From assembly GCF_018143015.1 (NCBI RefSeq), contig NC_054744.1:3493059-3557058 (forward strand): DNA of 64,000 nucleotides. The letters run 5' to 3'. Under the pieces are notes generated by a model. The model had not been told where the DNA came from and ran no database searches. It saw only the letters and a list, made by a program, of their open reading frames with translations. This document shows positions 53,401-64,000 of the stretch, piece after piece. The stretch comes from Lytechinus variegatus (taxonomy: Eukaryota; Echinodermata; Echinoidea; Temnopleuroida; Toxopneustidae). The translations under genes and the position numbers were made by a program. The stretch's first letter is position 1. Every line of letters starts with the position of its first letter.

Positions 53401-56400
53401 ACAGTACATATTGTGTTTTGCTGTTTTTGCTCTTCTGTATTTAATTATCTGACCTCAAGATGATGGATAATGGCCCATACTTAGGTTGACAGCTACTCTT
53501 ACACATGTCCAACAACACCCAATGGCCCGTATTCTGAATTCAGGTTTAAGTATGGGAAGTCAAATGTATCAAATTCTTTTGTTAAGTTGTATGTTTCTTA
53601 CATTTACTGTGCTCTTTCCTGATTCATTGATGGTGAAGACAATCATCCATTTATACTTCCAAGACAATTATGGATGATTTGAGAGCCAAATGAGCTGAAA
53701 TATGATATTTCTACCATTAGTGATTTCTGTAACAATTGGCTATCTATACTTAAACCACAACTTTAAACCTGAGTTTAAGTCAAACCTGCTATCAGAATAC
53801 GGGTCATTCAAGTACATTTATGTCCCTGATCTTGTTTACCATGTGTCATAACTAACACCAGGAGAAACCATCCTGTTATTGAAGGACAAATCCACCCCAA
53901 CAAAAAGGTGATTTATTTTTATTTTATTTTTTATTTTATTTATTTCACTTCCATCAAACAAAAACAAAATGTATACCATATATAAACATAAGTATTTGTA
54001 TCTGTTGCAAAGAAGCAAAAATAATAATACATATGTTGTGAAAAACACTTACACAATTTGGGCAACACATTGGAGGTTTTAAATAAGAATACTATTTTTC
54101 AATAGAAATTAAATTAAGATGGAAATGGAGGGACCCACTAAAAAGCAAGCAATTCAAAATACATGTTGTTTAGCAACTCTCGATTTAAATAAAACTAGAA
54201 AAATCCAACAAGCGTAACAATAAAAATTTCATCAAAATCAGATGTAAACTAATTAAGTTATGACATTTTTAGTTTCGTTTAATTTCACAAAACAGTTATA
54301 TGATCATCCTGGTCACTATGCAAATGAGGAGATTAATCCAATCACTATTTCTTTTGTATTTTATTATATGAAATATAAAATATCAAAATTTTCTCCTCAT
54401 TGTCAAGTGAAACAACGATTGATTCCTCCCTGAACATGTGGAATTAGCATTGTTTAATACTATATGGTTCAGTCAGGTTGGTCCTGACTCCTTATTGTCA
54501 AATTTGTAAAAAAAAAGAAGAAATATTGTATAATTCCAACCATAAAACACAAAAGAAATAGTAAGTGTGGGGACATCATCGGCTGTATCATTTGCATGTC
54601 ACTGGGTTGTGCATATACTGTATCACTATTTTGTGAAAAATAAGGGAAACTTTAAAATGTCATGACTTTCTTATTTTCCATCCGACTATGACGAAATTTT
54701 CAGCATTGTGCTGGTTTGATTTTTCTCTCTCTATTCAAATCAACATTTTTCTGGGCTAGACTTGACCTTTAAATTCAGGCTTGTGTGCATGTATATTGAT
54801 GGTGCCTGAAATGTTCACTTGTATGCCTAAACCCCCCCCCCCCATCGAGTCAACCGTCTTTTCATATAAAAGTATAAAGGGGCACTTGGCATACCAACAT
54901 ATGTGTGATTACCTCCATGAAAGACTCTCCCCAATTGATTTAACTTATGTTGCCAAACCTTGCAATCAGCAATGCTATTGATTCCAATGTACTTGATTGC
55001 TTCAATTACTTTTATCTCGAAGTACAAATTTGTAATATCTGTAATGTGAAGTCCATGAGGTTAGTACTGTTTGTGAAAAGGATTTTATATCATTTCTAAT
55101 AAAATAAAGGGATACACTTGCTATCAAAGGAACATCATCAACGTTAATGTGACATTTGGTCTTTGACCTTTTCCCAAATAGAATTATTAACATATGTGTG
55201 TGATAAATTGGTTTGTTTCTTGAATATTTTTTCTTCAAAGAATATCTAGTTAAAAGGATACTATATTTTATTATTTCATTTTAGTACATATAGTATTTGA
55301 ATATAATGTAATGAAGTATTATGTTTCACATTATATCTGCCAACTTTATCTTAAGTGAAATACTCTTTCTTTCTCTGTCTCTGTACTTATACCAACTTTG
55401 CCTTTACTCTTCCCTCTCTGCTCATTAGCTAATTCTTTCCCGCCTTTTTAGGGGTAGCACTAATGCCAATTCATGTACCCCTTTAGGGATTCTTTTGTAC
55501 TTTGATGTGCACCAGTGCACTTTTATTGTTAGCTAGGGAGAGAGTCCAGTGACTCATGACACTGTAGCAAGGGCATTCTTACTGTTTGTTGGATGAGGAT
55601 ACTTGTACCTGCAGAATAAAGTTTGAGTTTGAAGTATAGAAGACTTCTACAAGGACTTCTCTTTATGTTGAATATACAGTAGGCTGAAGAATTAGATGTT
55701 GAAGCAAGTGCAGGGTTAGTGTTCTGAGACTGTTTTTGGTTGGTCAATAAAAGAACTCACGAAACCTCAGCCCTTGTGTCTGTGTCGTGTGGTCGTCGGC
55801 GCGAACCCTTTCACGTGTTACCTTTGACCTTTGTCTTTCAGAGTATCCAGGGTGTGTCGTTTGTGGAGAGAAGCATCCCAGGCATCCTGTTTATGGCATC
55901 ACGTTGCCCTTGACAATGGACGAGTGAAAGCTACCGATACCACACTAGAATGGTTGACTGCCAACAGAATCCCACCGCAGCTCAAAACGATCAACCTCAA
56001 TTCATGGACAAAATTAACAGACGGGAGTTTTGTGGTGAGCAAAAATTATCTTTCAGTCCTTCTTTTGGATGAAGAAACTATGGTAACCAATCATTTGCTG
56101 CTTTGTCTTGTTTTTTTTTTGAAGACATAAGGTAAAAACAGGTTATGATGGTTATGGCGTTAGTGAGTTTGAGGTTAGATTCGGCTGATTTGGCTGATAA
56201 TGTTAAGTTTACCATCAAATCTAACACTTGACTTGGCTACATTAGTCTACCAATTGTTACATTATCATACAAGTGAGGAAAGGCTCTCCTTATGAATTCT
56301 AAAAGTATCAAACTTAGAAACTGCAATCTAAAACTCTTCCTTTTTTACAATTAAATCTCCCTGCCTATTACCTATGTATTTTACCAGTACTTATTGAAAT

Positions 56401-59400
56401 CTTATGAAATGTAGTCAGACTTTGTTCATAATAAGGGTAAAATTTACCCAGACTTTGACACATAACAGCATAGGCTGCCTATTTATTTGATAAGTCATGG
56501 TAATGCCGATCAACAGCTGATCAGAATCAAGGATTCCATAGAAGTTATTGTTTGATGGCAAAGTTACCTTAATGGTTACTTATATGCAACGAGGCCCAGG
56601 TCTTGATATAAATTTCAATTTTCATAGAGCAAGGCCACTTTTCTGACAGGAACATTCTTATAGTACATCCAAGGGGGGGGGGGGGAGGTAAAAAGGTGCT
56701 AAAGAATATCCAAGGCAAATGAGAGAGGCATTGAGTCAAATCAATTGGTCATTTAAAGGCATGGCCTTGAACATCTAGACCCAAGTCTTGTGTAATTTTA
56801 AGAATGATTAAGAACAGACCACCAAGGTTTAACTGCATTGAAGAAAATATATTTTTTTAGCAAATTTATGAATCAACATCCACAGCTGTCATTTCTTCAT
56901 TCTGACCTTTGATGTATAGGCCTTAATGGAAGCATGTTCAGACGTCCAGAACATCAGCATTCAACGATGTACCAAACTGACCAATCGCTCACTATGTGCC
57001 ATCAAGGATCAATGTTCGAACCTCAAAGAACTTGATCTTGGTTTTACCGGGGTAAGACTTGCCATTATCGTGTGATAAGTAATGTGATGATATTATTATT
57101 GATACAAAATAAGGGGCCCGTTGCATAGCATTTTTTGAGTGCTGGTTTCAGTGGCATTATTTAGTTTACAAGAGTTTTTTTTTTCATGGCAAAAGCTTTA
57201 TGCAACGGGTCCAACGTACATGTAGTGATTACAGTGCAATGTGCATGTAGAGAGTTTGAATGAATTAAGTTGTGTGCAAAATTATGCATAATCAATGTCA
57301 CTTATGTTCAATCACTTTCCTAGACTACTCCATTAAGCAGCCATATCTCGCAACCTGATTTCTCCCCCTCCCTTTCTATTTTTTTTTACTTCCCTTGGTA
57401 TTGTTTCTTACATGGGCTAACAGATTTTATAGTCCTTATTGATGATTTTCATTTTTTGATCATAAACAATATCTATAAGCACTACCTAAGCAGCTCTTTC
57501 TTCCAAATTTCAAAGAAATTGTGTCCTATTACAATTTTTGTACATCCAACAACATTACAGACTAGAATAATAATTAACCTATTGCAGACTTGATTGATGA
57601 AAAGAGCTTGACGTTAAGACTGTATTCTAGAAATTAAAACAATTTTTATTTGTATCATTTTTTTTCAGAGCTCCTTGGCTTCGTCTCCAAGTCTGAGGGA
57701 TTTATTAAAGGAGAAAGGAAGCACATTAGAAGAATTTCAATTAGCTGGTTGTTCTATCATTAGTTCATCTCAATTAATGGCCTCAATTAAGGTAAGCAGA
57801 TAAAACTATTGATAGAAATTTATTTTTGCTTTTTGATCTGGAGATTTATTGCGCAGTCACTTTTCCCTTACGGTGGCCATAAAGCGAGTTGAATACATCC
57901 GTTTTGATATTTTTTTACCAGCTACAGATAGATGGTTTGAATAAAAATTAATAAAACGGTTGTTACCAACTCACTGTATGGCGGCCGTTGGGGAAATGTA
58001 ACTGCAGCATTAGAGCATTTGAATCTGGCAGGATGCCGTCATGCCCGGCAGCAACTCCGCTGTCTCCCCTTTAATGGGGGATGTAACACTAAGGAATACG
58101 ATTGATATGTACAATTGATTGTAACCTTTTGTACATGATTTGCCATGGGCTTTATAGTGTTCAGCTCAAGTTTACAATAGAATGTATCTTTTATTTACAG
58201 GACCTTGATCTAGGTTGCAGCGCATCATCAAAAACTCAAAATGTAAAAGATATCAAAGCTTTATATTAAGAGATTGCATCTGAACGCAATTCTTTAAAGA
58301 CTCCCAATTAAGGTAATTTTATCATATCGTAATGGCACATTTAAGAGGGCATGGCTGTCAATCAGAATGAAGGTTTCCATGGTAATATGTCAATATAAAA
58401 GTCACAGTAATGTCAAATTTATGATCAATCCTCAAATCTATGGCATTTTTCTTGAAATTATTGAATGCAAACAAAAATACCTTGTGAACACAATGTGCTT
58501 CTATTTAATTCAAGACATTTGATTTTTTAAAAATGGCAGTAATCACTTTCATCTCTCTCTGTCTAGTCATATTGCCGCAATCTCCGTCTGCTGGACCTAT
58601 CAAATTGTGTTGTGACCATTGAGTGTTTGACGCTACCAGTTGAAGAGATGCAGAAAGGTTGTCCGCTCCTGGAGATCTTGAGGCTAGCGGGGGTGAGAGT
58701 TCAACCCGCTAATGCATCGGCTAAAGCACAGGTATATAATCATTATCATCAATATCATTGTTCTCAGCATTTTTAAGGTTTTCAGCATCATTTTCATCAT
58801 CATCAGCAATATTTAGTGAAAACAGCTCTATGGAAGCACCGTGGTGTAGCGGTTCTGACTCTCGCCTTGTAATCAGAGGGTCGTGTGTTAGGCCCGTTTC
58901 GGGTACACGTGTACACGCACGGTCAAGTCAGTGCACGTGTACTAAATTCCATCACCGTGTACACGGTAGCATCTGCATAAAGCTTGCGTGGGACTGTAAA
59001 GTCAGTGAACAAGCTCACAGCCTCACATTAATTCTTAGTTCTAAGACACTGCACATGTTTTAATCACTAATATGTCATAAATATATTTCAATTAATCTAG
59101 AGTGAGTTTACTTCCAAAATCGCCGATTTAATCCACATTTATTCTGGAGACTCAAGTTTTTGTACCACACGAAATGGGTATGCTCCGGTCAGTGCAGGGC
59201 CCTAGTTAGCGCCGACGTTCGTTGGATGCGCAATTTGCATACTGTACCATACATACATGCACAGATCGCTGCAGAATTGAGTGTGACTGAAGTTATCGTT
59301 TGATTTTCATTATTTTAATGCCAATTTGAGGAGCGTGTGTTTGTAGGCTTGTAGCACATGTGTATGAGCGTGTAACACGTAACGAGACTCTCGAAAGCGT

Positions 59401-62400
59401 TCTTCAATCACTTTTAGAGCCAATTTGAGAATCACCAATTGCGACAGCGATCATTGCTCCAGTTACGTGTTATACGCTCATAAACATATGCTACAAGCCT
59501 CCAAACACACGCTCCTCAAATTGGCAATAAAATAATGAAAATCAATCGATAACTTCAGTTACACTTAATTCTGCAGCGATCTGTGCATGCATGTACGGTA
59601 CAGTATGCAAAGTGCGCATCCAACGAACGTCGGCGCTAACTAGGGCCCTGCACTGATTTACTTTTGCATTCTTTATTAATTTAATGCGCTGCTAAGCTGA
59701 GTAAACTTTTTAATTGCACCAATTTTTGTGGATTGATACTTCTAACTTCTCAGGTAAGCTTTAAAACCGTGACTTAGGCTACATGTAGGAACATACTGTA
59801 ACTCGCTCTCAGTGTTTACAATGTGTACACAACCGAAAAACACGCCGTGTACACGTGCATCAAAAATGGACTTTCAAACCGGGCCTATCGTGTGTTCGAA
59901 TCCCACCATGGCGTAGCACCCTTTGGCAAGGCGTCAATCCACACTTTGCCACTCTCACCCAGGTGCTACTTGGGTACCGGTAGGAAACAACCGTCATTGT
60001 GGTTGGTTTAGCAAGTTTGCGCCTAACAGGCTGCTTGGAATGCTATGAATCCAGTGACCGCGTAATAATAATCGTGAAGTGCTTTGAACAGTCGTAGATT
60101 GATAAAGCGCTATATAAATGCCAATTATTATTATTACCGATATGCAAATCTTCATGATAACTTTCTATGTGATTGGTTCTTCCTATGGCCCATAGGTAAT
60201 CATAATCTCTTTTCTTTTTAATACAGAGAGAAGCAGAAGGATTCAGCAAGCTCCGAGAGCTGAGTCTAGCAGTAGCCGATAACGTAGCATGTCAGGTGGT
60301 GTTACCAACTAACCTAGGTCCAGGGGATGAGTTCCTTCGTAGAGTTCTGAATAACTCCCCGGACCTCAAGTTACTGGATCTGCGAGGTTGTGCCTTGATC
60401 AGACTTCAAACATTACAGGTAGAATGTCTATATTTTTTGTCAGGGTTAGGGTGTTAGACGGGGATGGGGAGGCGAAGAGATAATGTTGCCAGCTTTCATG
60501 TTGAATAGGTGATTTTTTACTTGATGGCCAAAATTTTTCACATGGGTACCTAGGATCTTGCTTGATTTTCGAATTTTTCCTGTGTATTTTGGGAGAGGAG
60601 GGGAGTCAAATCCTCCATTTTGAATTTGTTCTCATTTCTATTCTTGTTTTGTTTCATTGCAGAACCTAAATGTTGAAAACCTTGAGCACTTGTATATATC
60701 TCGATGTTCCCTCACAAATTCTGAAGGATTTGGTACTGCGATCTTGCCAAAGGTAAGCTGGTTCTATTTTTGTACATTAGACAGATTAAAAAAAATGTAT
60801 TACCTTGCTTTCATTTTGTATGATTTCTCATTTATTTTTTATCAACATTGCATACGTAGTCCTGTCCATATCTAATATAAAATCAATTTACACTCACAAA
60901 AGGGCATTAGACATGTCATCAGATATGAGATGATATTTAGATAATTAATTTGTTATTTGTATTTCGTTGGGTTTTTTATTTATTTATTTATTTTTGTTTT
61001 ATTATATTGCAAATTCAGATTCATTTTTTTTTGGTCAAAAGGCTCTATCTTACAGACTTACAAGAGTTTGAATTCAAACTCTAATTTAGAGTTGATCTCA
61101 ATTTTTATCTCTTTATTACATTTTTTAAGATCAACTTTTACTTGAGTTTATTTTTTACTTGATTTTAATTTGTTGGAAGACTTTAAAAGATCGATCCCAA
61201 AATATAAAATATAAATTACCTTGAGATACAAGGAACTTTCTTGCTAATTTTTTCTGAAACCTGAAAGAGAACATCCATTATTAATATTATTATTGTTATT
61301 ACTACTACTGCTATTATTATTATTTGTTGTTATATACACATATAAATATTGGCCAGCAGCACAGCTGAAAGGGCCAATTTACAACTTATTACAAAGTAAA
61401 ATTACATAGCTTAAGTACAGTACATAGCATTGTTTCGCTCAATGAGTGACCATTGACCACTTGATTGTGATATCATTGTATGATGTTTGATCTGTTCAGT
61501 GGAACCATAGTCTTATTGAGCTGGACATGTCTTGGACCAACTACGTAGAACGTGACCAGGATGAAGTCATGCTTGCCGTCTCATCGTGCCATCAGCTCAG
61601 AACCCTGAACCTCAGTGGAACCAGCGTAACCATCAGTGCCCTCAGGTAAACGGTCATCAGTGGGAGCTCCAATATTTTTCAAATACTGAATGTTTATGAG
61701 TGCAATGGACAGAATACTTCATGACCTGAAAGATGAAATGACACATTCAACTCTGCTACCCCTTGTTGAATGGATCATTTATTTCATCTAATAATAATAA
61801 TAATAACAATAATAACATTTGTAGGGTGCTTTATACTGGTGTTTCAAAGCGCACAGGTTGGCAGATGATAATAATATACAGTCAGGTAAAAAAAAAAAAA
61901 TTATGAGAAAAGGCGAGCTTTAAGTGACGATTGAAAAATTTCTACGGAGGGAGCATTTTGGATATGAAGTGGGAGTTTATTCCAAAGGGTGGGAGCAATT
62001 ACAGAAAATGCACGATCACCATAGCGGGTCTTAGTGCGAGGGCCATGAACTAAATTATTGGAATATCATGAACGTAAGGATCTGACAGATGAGGAAGAAC
62101 GAAGGGAAATAAGGTCTTGGAGATATTTGTGACATATTATGGGTAATTTTGTATACAATGAGTAGAATTTTGAATGTTATCCGAGAGTGAACCGGAAGCC
62201 AATGAAGTGATCGGAGAAATGAAGTATTCTGTCCATTGCTCAAAGAAAATAACATTCATCTATTTTATATAACACCTAAAAGTAGATCCTTTTCGTATGG
62301 CATTTACAAATTTGAATAAAAGTGCATTCAGTCCGAACGCGGTCTGTTGATTGTCGCACATACATTCAACACACGCAAAGCGCCGGTGGTCTTGGCGCAC

Positions 62401-63071
62401 ATGCAATGGACAGAATCGTATGGATTCAAAATTGCCAGATGATGACATTGTAAAATGGGCTGAAGGATTGATATCAAACAACCAATCAATGACAAGGATC
62501 TTTGTAGGTGTTGTATAATTGTCAACATATTACGGGAGGATAGTGTCATGAAGGGGCAAGGACATCTATTTGATATGAGCACAAAATTATTGTGTACAAA
62601 TAGGGCCAGAAATGCTCTGCCCCAAAAAATGGGGTCAGTGCAAGCATAAGCTAGAAGAGTAGTGCATGTGTCATGTTAAAGAAAAATAATCTGAACTGTA
62701 GCCACTGATTCAGCCAGCCCTTCCCCCACCTCTGTTTGAAAATTGCAGCAAAGCTGTATGAAATCATATGTCCAGTTCCAATCAATCAGATGGGGGTTGT
62801 CAAGACTCATTGTCTGGCTGACAGGGTGTTCCATCCCACGAGTGGAAATTAAAAAAAATGATGATAATTAAAAAAAATGTAAATTCATGTTTCTTTTTTT
62901 ATTTTTTTTCATATTAGATCCATCATGAGACAGTGCACTGCCTTGGAGTCTGTCAATCTCACGTCTTGTCGAAGTCTTCCAAGAGGACACAAGCACTGCT
63001 ATGGAGGCAAGAGCCTCAGGAAACTACGCAAGGAAATTCAGAATGTCACCATGTCTGATGAAGATGAGTAG
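50236..63071 (+). CDS. FBXL6: F-box and leucine-rich repeat protein 6-like
   Basis: Complete gene in ten coding exons: 50236-50420, 52314-52685, 55842-56034, 56920-57051, 57669-57791, 58567-58731, 60227-60418, 60663-60752, 61500-61645, 62918-63071. They total 1752 bases, or 583 aa; human FBXL6 is about 540. All phases close. The N terminus is acidic (EEDDDADDSDYEPG) and then strongly Lys/Arg-rich (residues about 70-115, probable nuclear signals). The F-box spans about residues 158-205 (WGQRLPVIVLEKILLFAV, VSRVCRLWREASQ, LWHHVAL). Leucine-rich repeats follow (LKTINLNSW, LKELDLGFTG, LRLLDLSNC, LELLRLAG-type, LKLLDLRGC, LIELDMSW, LRTLNLSGT). The C terminus is SCRSLPRGHKHCYGG. F-box/LRR proteins present substrates to SCF (SKP1-CUL1) ubiquitin ligases; the substrate here is unknown. 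Symbol assigned by F-box/LRR pattern and the C-terminal motif. Confidence 0.88.
50505..50775 (+). mobile_element. tRNA-derived SINE copy (plus)
   Basis: A box TGGCCCAGTGGATTAG, B box GGTTCGAATCC near 50560, then CCATGGCGTAATTTTC, GTGCTGCACTCAACCCAGGTG, TACCGGTAGGAAG and a TATAAATA tail. A well preserved copy in FBXL6 intron 1. Confidence 0.85.
50818..51466. mobile_element. 649-bp TIR element in FBXL6 intron 1
   Basis: Tips ACCTTATTTTCCGGTGTATA then AACCGCG, and (reverse complement) ACCGTATTTTCCGGAATATA then AACCACGG. The interior is AT-rich with no ORF. Superfamily not decided. Confidence 0.65.
52314..52685 (+). CDS. FBXL6: FBXL6 coding exon 2
   Basis: Basic region SSRKRKRKSKTPKGSKR onward and first half of the F-box to VVPLLC plus two bases. 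Acceptor GACAG, donor GTAGGT. Confidence 0.9.
52831..53003. mobile_element. 173-bp hairpin MITE in FBXL6 intron 2
   Basis: CAGGGGGCCGTTTCATAAAG then CTGTTCGTAAG..AGAGCGACTTTA and GATCCTTTCT pair with the reverse complement to 53003. Nearly its whole length folds into one hairpin. Confidence 0.75.
53163..53321. mobile_element. 159-bp MITE in FBXL6 intron 2
   Basis: Tips AGGGGAGCGTTTCATGA and (reverse complement) AGGGGAGCGTTTAATCA. GACATGTC/GACTTGTC arms inside. Confidence 0.65.
53523..53805. mobile_element. 283-bp MITE in FBXL6 intron 2
   Basis: Tips TGGCCCGTATTCTGA and (reverse complement) GACCCGTATTCTGA, each followed by CAGGTTTAA-type sequence. Resembles 11846-12176. Confidence 0.6.
53881..54772. 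mobile_element. TTAA-type MITE, copy 3, with internal insertion
   Basis: Left end AAGGACAAATCCACCCC AAC; right end CTAGACTTGACCT then TTAA at 54769-54772. About 270 bases at about 53911-54185 are absent from the other copies. That block starts with TTTTATTTATTTT-type repeats, so it may be the 3' end of a retroposon in minus orientation. Confidence 0.65.
54773..55841. other. FBXL6 intron 2, right part, no exon seen
   Basis: AT-rich with a poly-C run (54830-54843). No additional exon is needed, because the F-box continues in phase from 52685 to 55842. Confidence 0.5.
55842..56034 (+). CDS. FBXL6: FBXL6 coding exon 3
   Basis: Second half of the F-box (VSRVCRLWREASQASCLW) and first LRR to LTDGSFV. 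Acceptor TTTCAG, donor GTGAGC. Confidence 0.93.
56920..57051 (+). CDS. FBXL6: FBXL6 coding exon 4
   Basis: ALMEACSDVQNISIQRC to LKELDLGFTG, LRR. Acceptor GTATAG, donor GTAAGA. It has no long open frame around it, so it is easily missed. Confidence 0.9.
57113..57212. mobile_element. 100-bp hairpin MITE in FBXL6 intron 4
   Basis: GGGGCCCGTTGCATAGCATTTTT pairs with AAAAGCTTTATGCAACGGGTCC. Confidence 0.6.
57669..57791 (+). CDS. FBXL6: FBXL6 coding exon 5
   Basis: SSLASSPSLRDLLKEKG to LMASIK, LRR. Acceptor TTTCAG, donor GTAAGC. Confidence 0.9.
57851..58008. mobile_element. 158-bp hairpin MITE in FBXL6 intron 5
   Basis: Arms of about 55 bases: GCGCAGTCAC..TTTCCC..CGGTGGCCAT..CGAGTTG..CCGTTTT pairs with its near reverse complement ending AAATGTAACTGCAGC. 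Confidence 0.6.
58567..58731 (+). CDS. FBXL6: FBXL6 coding exon 6
   Basis: SYCRNLRLLDLSNCVV to ANASAKAQ, LRR. Acceptor GTCTAG, donor GTATAT. Confidence 0.9.
58889..59887. mobile_element. 999-bp hAT element inside the SINE
   Basis: Perfect 8-bp target duplication TCGTGTGT (58881-58888 and 59888-59895). Tips TAGGCCCG on both ends, with CACGTGTACACG subterminal on both sides. The interior is a 480-bp palindrome (59188-59660). No transposase. Confidence 0.88.
59188..59660. repeat. 470-bp foldback inside the hAT element
   Basis: CAGTGCAGGGCCCTAGTTAG at the left is mirrored by CTAACTAGGGCCCTGCACTG at the right. The arms of about 210 bases match almost fully (CGCCGACGTTCGTTGG; TTGAGGAGCGTGTGTTTG). 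Either a nested element or the expanded arms of its host. Confidence 0.8.
60227..60418 (+). CDS. FBXL6: FBXL6 coding exon 7
   Basis: REAEGFSKLRELSLAVA to IRLQTLQ with LKLLDLRGC. Acceptor TACAG, donor GTAGAA. Confidence 0.9.
60663..60752 (+). CDS. FBXL6: FBXL6 coding exon 8
   Basis: NLNVENLEHLYISRCSL to TAILPK. Acceptor TTGCAG, donor GTAAGC. Confidence 0.9.
61280..61330 (+). repeat. ATT-type microsatellite
   Basis: (ATT)n/(ACT)n in FBXL6 intron 8. Confidence 0.7.
61500..61645 (+). CDS. FBXL6: FBXL6 coding exon 9
   Basis: WNHSLIELDMSWTNYV to TVTISAL plus two bases. Acceptor TTCAG, donor GTAAAC. Confidence 0.9.
61785..62255 (-). pseudogene. LINE fragment, C-terminal end plus 3' tail (minus)
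   Basis: On the minus strand: RSLHWLPVHSRITFKILLIV then YKITHNMS, a frame change, then RYGDRAFSVIAPTLWNKLPL, HIQNAPSVEIFQSSLKARLFS and a stop near 61902. This is the standard C terminus of jockey/CR1/L2-clade LINE polymerases. A poly-T/A stretch and (TAA)n at 61785-61810 form the 3' end. 5'-truncated; FBXL6 intron 9. Confidence 0.85.
62918..63071 (+). CDS. FBXL6: FBXL6 coding exon 10 (last)
   Basis: SIMRQCTALESVNLTSC to VTMSDEDE and TAG. Acceptor ATTAG. Confidence 0.9.
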
Positions 63072-63226
63072 GGTGCTTGCTGCTTGTTACTTTCCATCTC
63101 CCAGCGGGAGATAGAGTGCAAACGGGTGAAATGTACATAAAGAGATCTGTCATTTAATCTCTTGAACATGACGTAAGAATGTGTGTTAGAGAATGGGTGC
63201 ATGTTTCAGTAGAGTTCCTTCCTGAA

Positions 63227-63232
63227 AAATAA
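63227..63232 (+). terminator. FBXL6: FBXL6 poly(A) signal
   Basis: AATAAA 156 bases after the stop codon, followed 7 bases later by an A-run in the genome. Good distance for a short 3' UTR. Confidence 0.55.
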
Positions 63233-63239
63233 ATGCAAA

Positions 63240-64000
63240 AAAAAAACCAGTGCCTACTTGCAAATGTCTCCAACCAGGGCTGAAATATTAGCACTTCCAG
63301 TGCCTTGTGCTAGGGCAAAACTTGCCCCCTTCAGATGTCTTTCACAGATCCTCTTTGATTTTGCATGTACTGTCTGTCGATCTGTATGTCCCGTTTGTCA
63401 TCCTGTTTTAAAGAACCATTTGACAGGACATCTTAAAACATGGGTCATGTATGCATAATGGTGTGATAAAGGTCTTATTAGTTGGGGGTATCAAGGTCAA
63501 AGTCACAGATCATTATTCATGTATACAAAGATATTTTGTTCTCATAATAAAAACATTTGAGTCGCCAATCTCATACATGGCTCATGTACATGTATGCATA
63601 TTGAAGTGGCAGTGATCCGATTAGATTTTAGGGTCAAAGACCACAGAGATAAATACTTGGATAGCCAGGAAGCATTGGTACAATGTTGGACCAGTGATTT
63701 AAATGGGTTTGCTTTTTTTTTCTTTTCAATTTTTAAGGGAGAATTTTCTAAATAGCAAAATTGCAATAGGGAGCTTTTTCATGTTTGGATGCTATCATCA
63801 GAATATGGCCAAGTTTCTTTTATATGTGTCAATTATTTTCGAATTAAGATGAATGATTTCATTGAGAAACACTTTATAATGTTAGATATTTGTCCTGCAG
63901 TGACTGAATATTGATGTAATATAATTTCCAGTAATCAAACCTCAAGTTCTTCTCCACAACATTAGCGTTGTAAAGAAGTTTCAATTAGTGTAGTACTTAA
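63240..64000. other. Downstream of FBXL6, no gene seen
   Basis: AT-rich sequence containing GGTCAAAGTCA- and GGTCAAAG-type half-sites (63490-63640), but no recognisable exon. Confidence 0.45.

Larger units (their letters stand above)
58837..60135 (+). mobile_element. tRNA-derived SINE, split by a hAT element
   Basis: Outer pieces 58837-58888 and 59888-60135. Head GTGGTGTAGCGGTTCTGACT (A box) and B box GTTCGAATCCC, CCTTTGGCAAGGCG, CTCACCCAGGTG, GGTACCGGTAGGAA, and 3' end GCGCTATATAAATGCC with (ATT)n. FBXL6 intron 6, 90 bases before exon 7. Confidence 0.88.

Overview
This 64 kb window looks like nuclear DNA from a marine invertebrate deuterostome, most likely an echinoid or other echinoderm. 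Genes have short exons with GT/AG introns of 0.3-4 kb. The C-type lectin is of a secreted invertebrate type. The intergenic and intronic DNA is packed with tRNA-derived SINEs, hAT elements, TTAA-flanked MITEs and long foldback elements of the kind seen in sea urchins. The species assignment is inference; the gene calls below rest on exon-by-exon translation that I did by hand.

Gene layout. (1) 167-1450, minus: 5' part of a secreted C-type lectin, running off the left edge. (2) 7151-17709, plus: complete alpha-methylacyl-CoA racemase (AMACR), 5 coding exons, 383 aa, ending in a canonical SKL peroxisomal signal. (3) 30840-36027, plus: complete ARMC6 (armadillo repeat protein), 6 coding exons, 477 aa. 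(4) 40952-48003, minus: complete PARP16 (tail-anchored mono-ADP-ribosyltransferase), 6 coding exons, 335 aa, tail-to-tail with ARMC6. (5) 50236-63071, plus: complete FBXL6-type F-box/LRR protein, 10 coding exons, 583 aa, head-to-head with PARP16. In all four complete genes the intron phases close exactly to an open frame with a terminal stop.

Everything else is mostly repeat-derived. Three hAT-type insertions (1840-2305, 23975-28394, 58889-59887) can be delimited to the base from their inverted tips and 8-bp target duplications, and a fourth (3160-3479) has a 7/8 duplication. Two of them sit inside tRNA-like SINE promoters. Two further elements carry the same style of tip but 5-bp duplications. 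Two foldback elements of more than 2.5 kb lie in introns 2 and 4 of AMACR, so the AMACR pre-mRNA would contain two very long perfect-class hairpins. Intron 1 of PARP16 holds a 1.78-kb element carrying a ~122-bp higher-order repeat built on the palindrome GGCGCC. TTAA-flanked MITEs of one family occur at 2386, 36062 and ~53880. Two LINE 3' fragments occur at 22220-22634 (plus) and 61785-62255 (minus). Long polypurine tracts lie at 27055-27860 and 38120-38530.

The five host genes do not form an operon or an obvious shared pathway: AMACR is peroxisomal lipid metabolism, PARP16 is an ER-membrane stress enzyme, FBXL6 is a ubiquitin-ligase adaptor and ARMC6 has a poorly known role. I see no rRNA genes, true tRNA genes, CRISPR arrays, or recognisable retrovirus-like elements.
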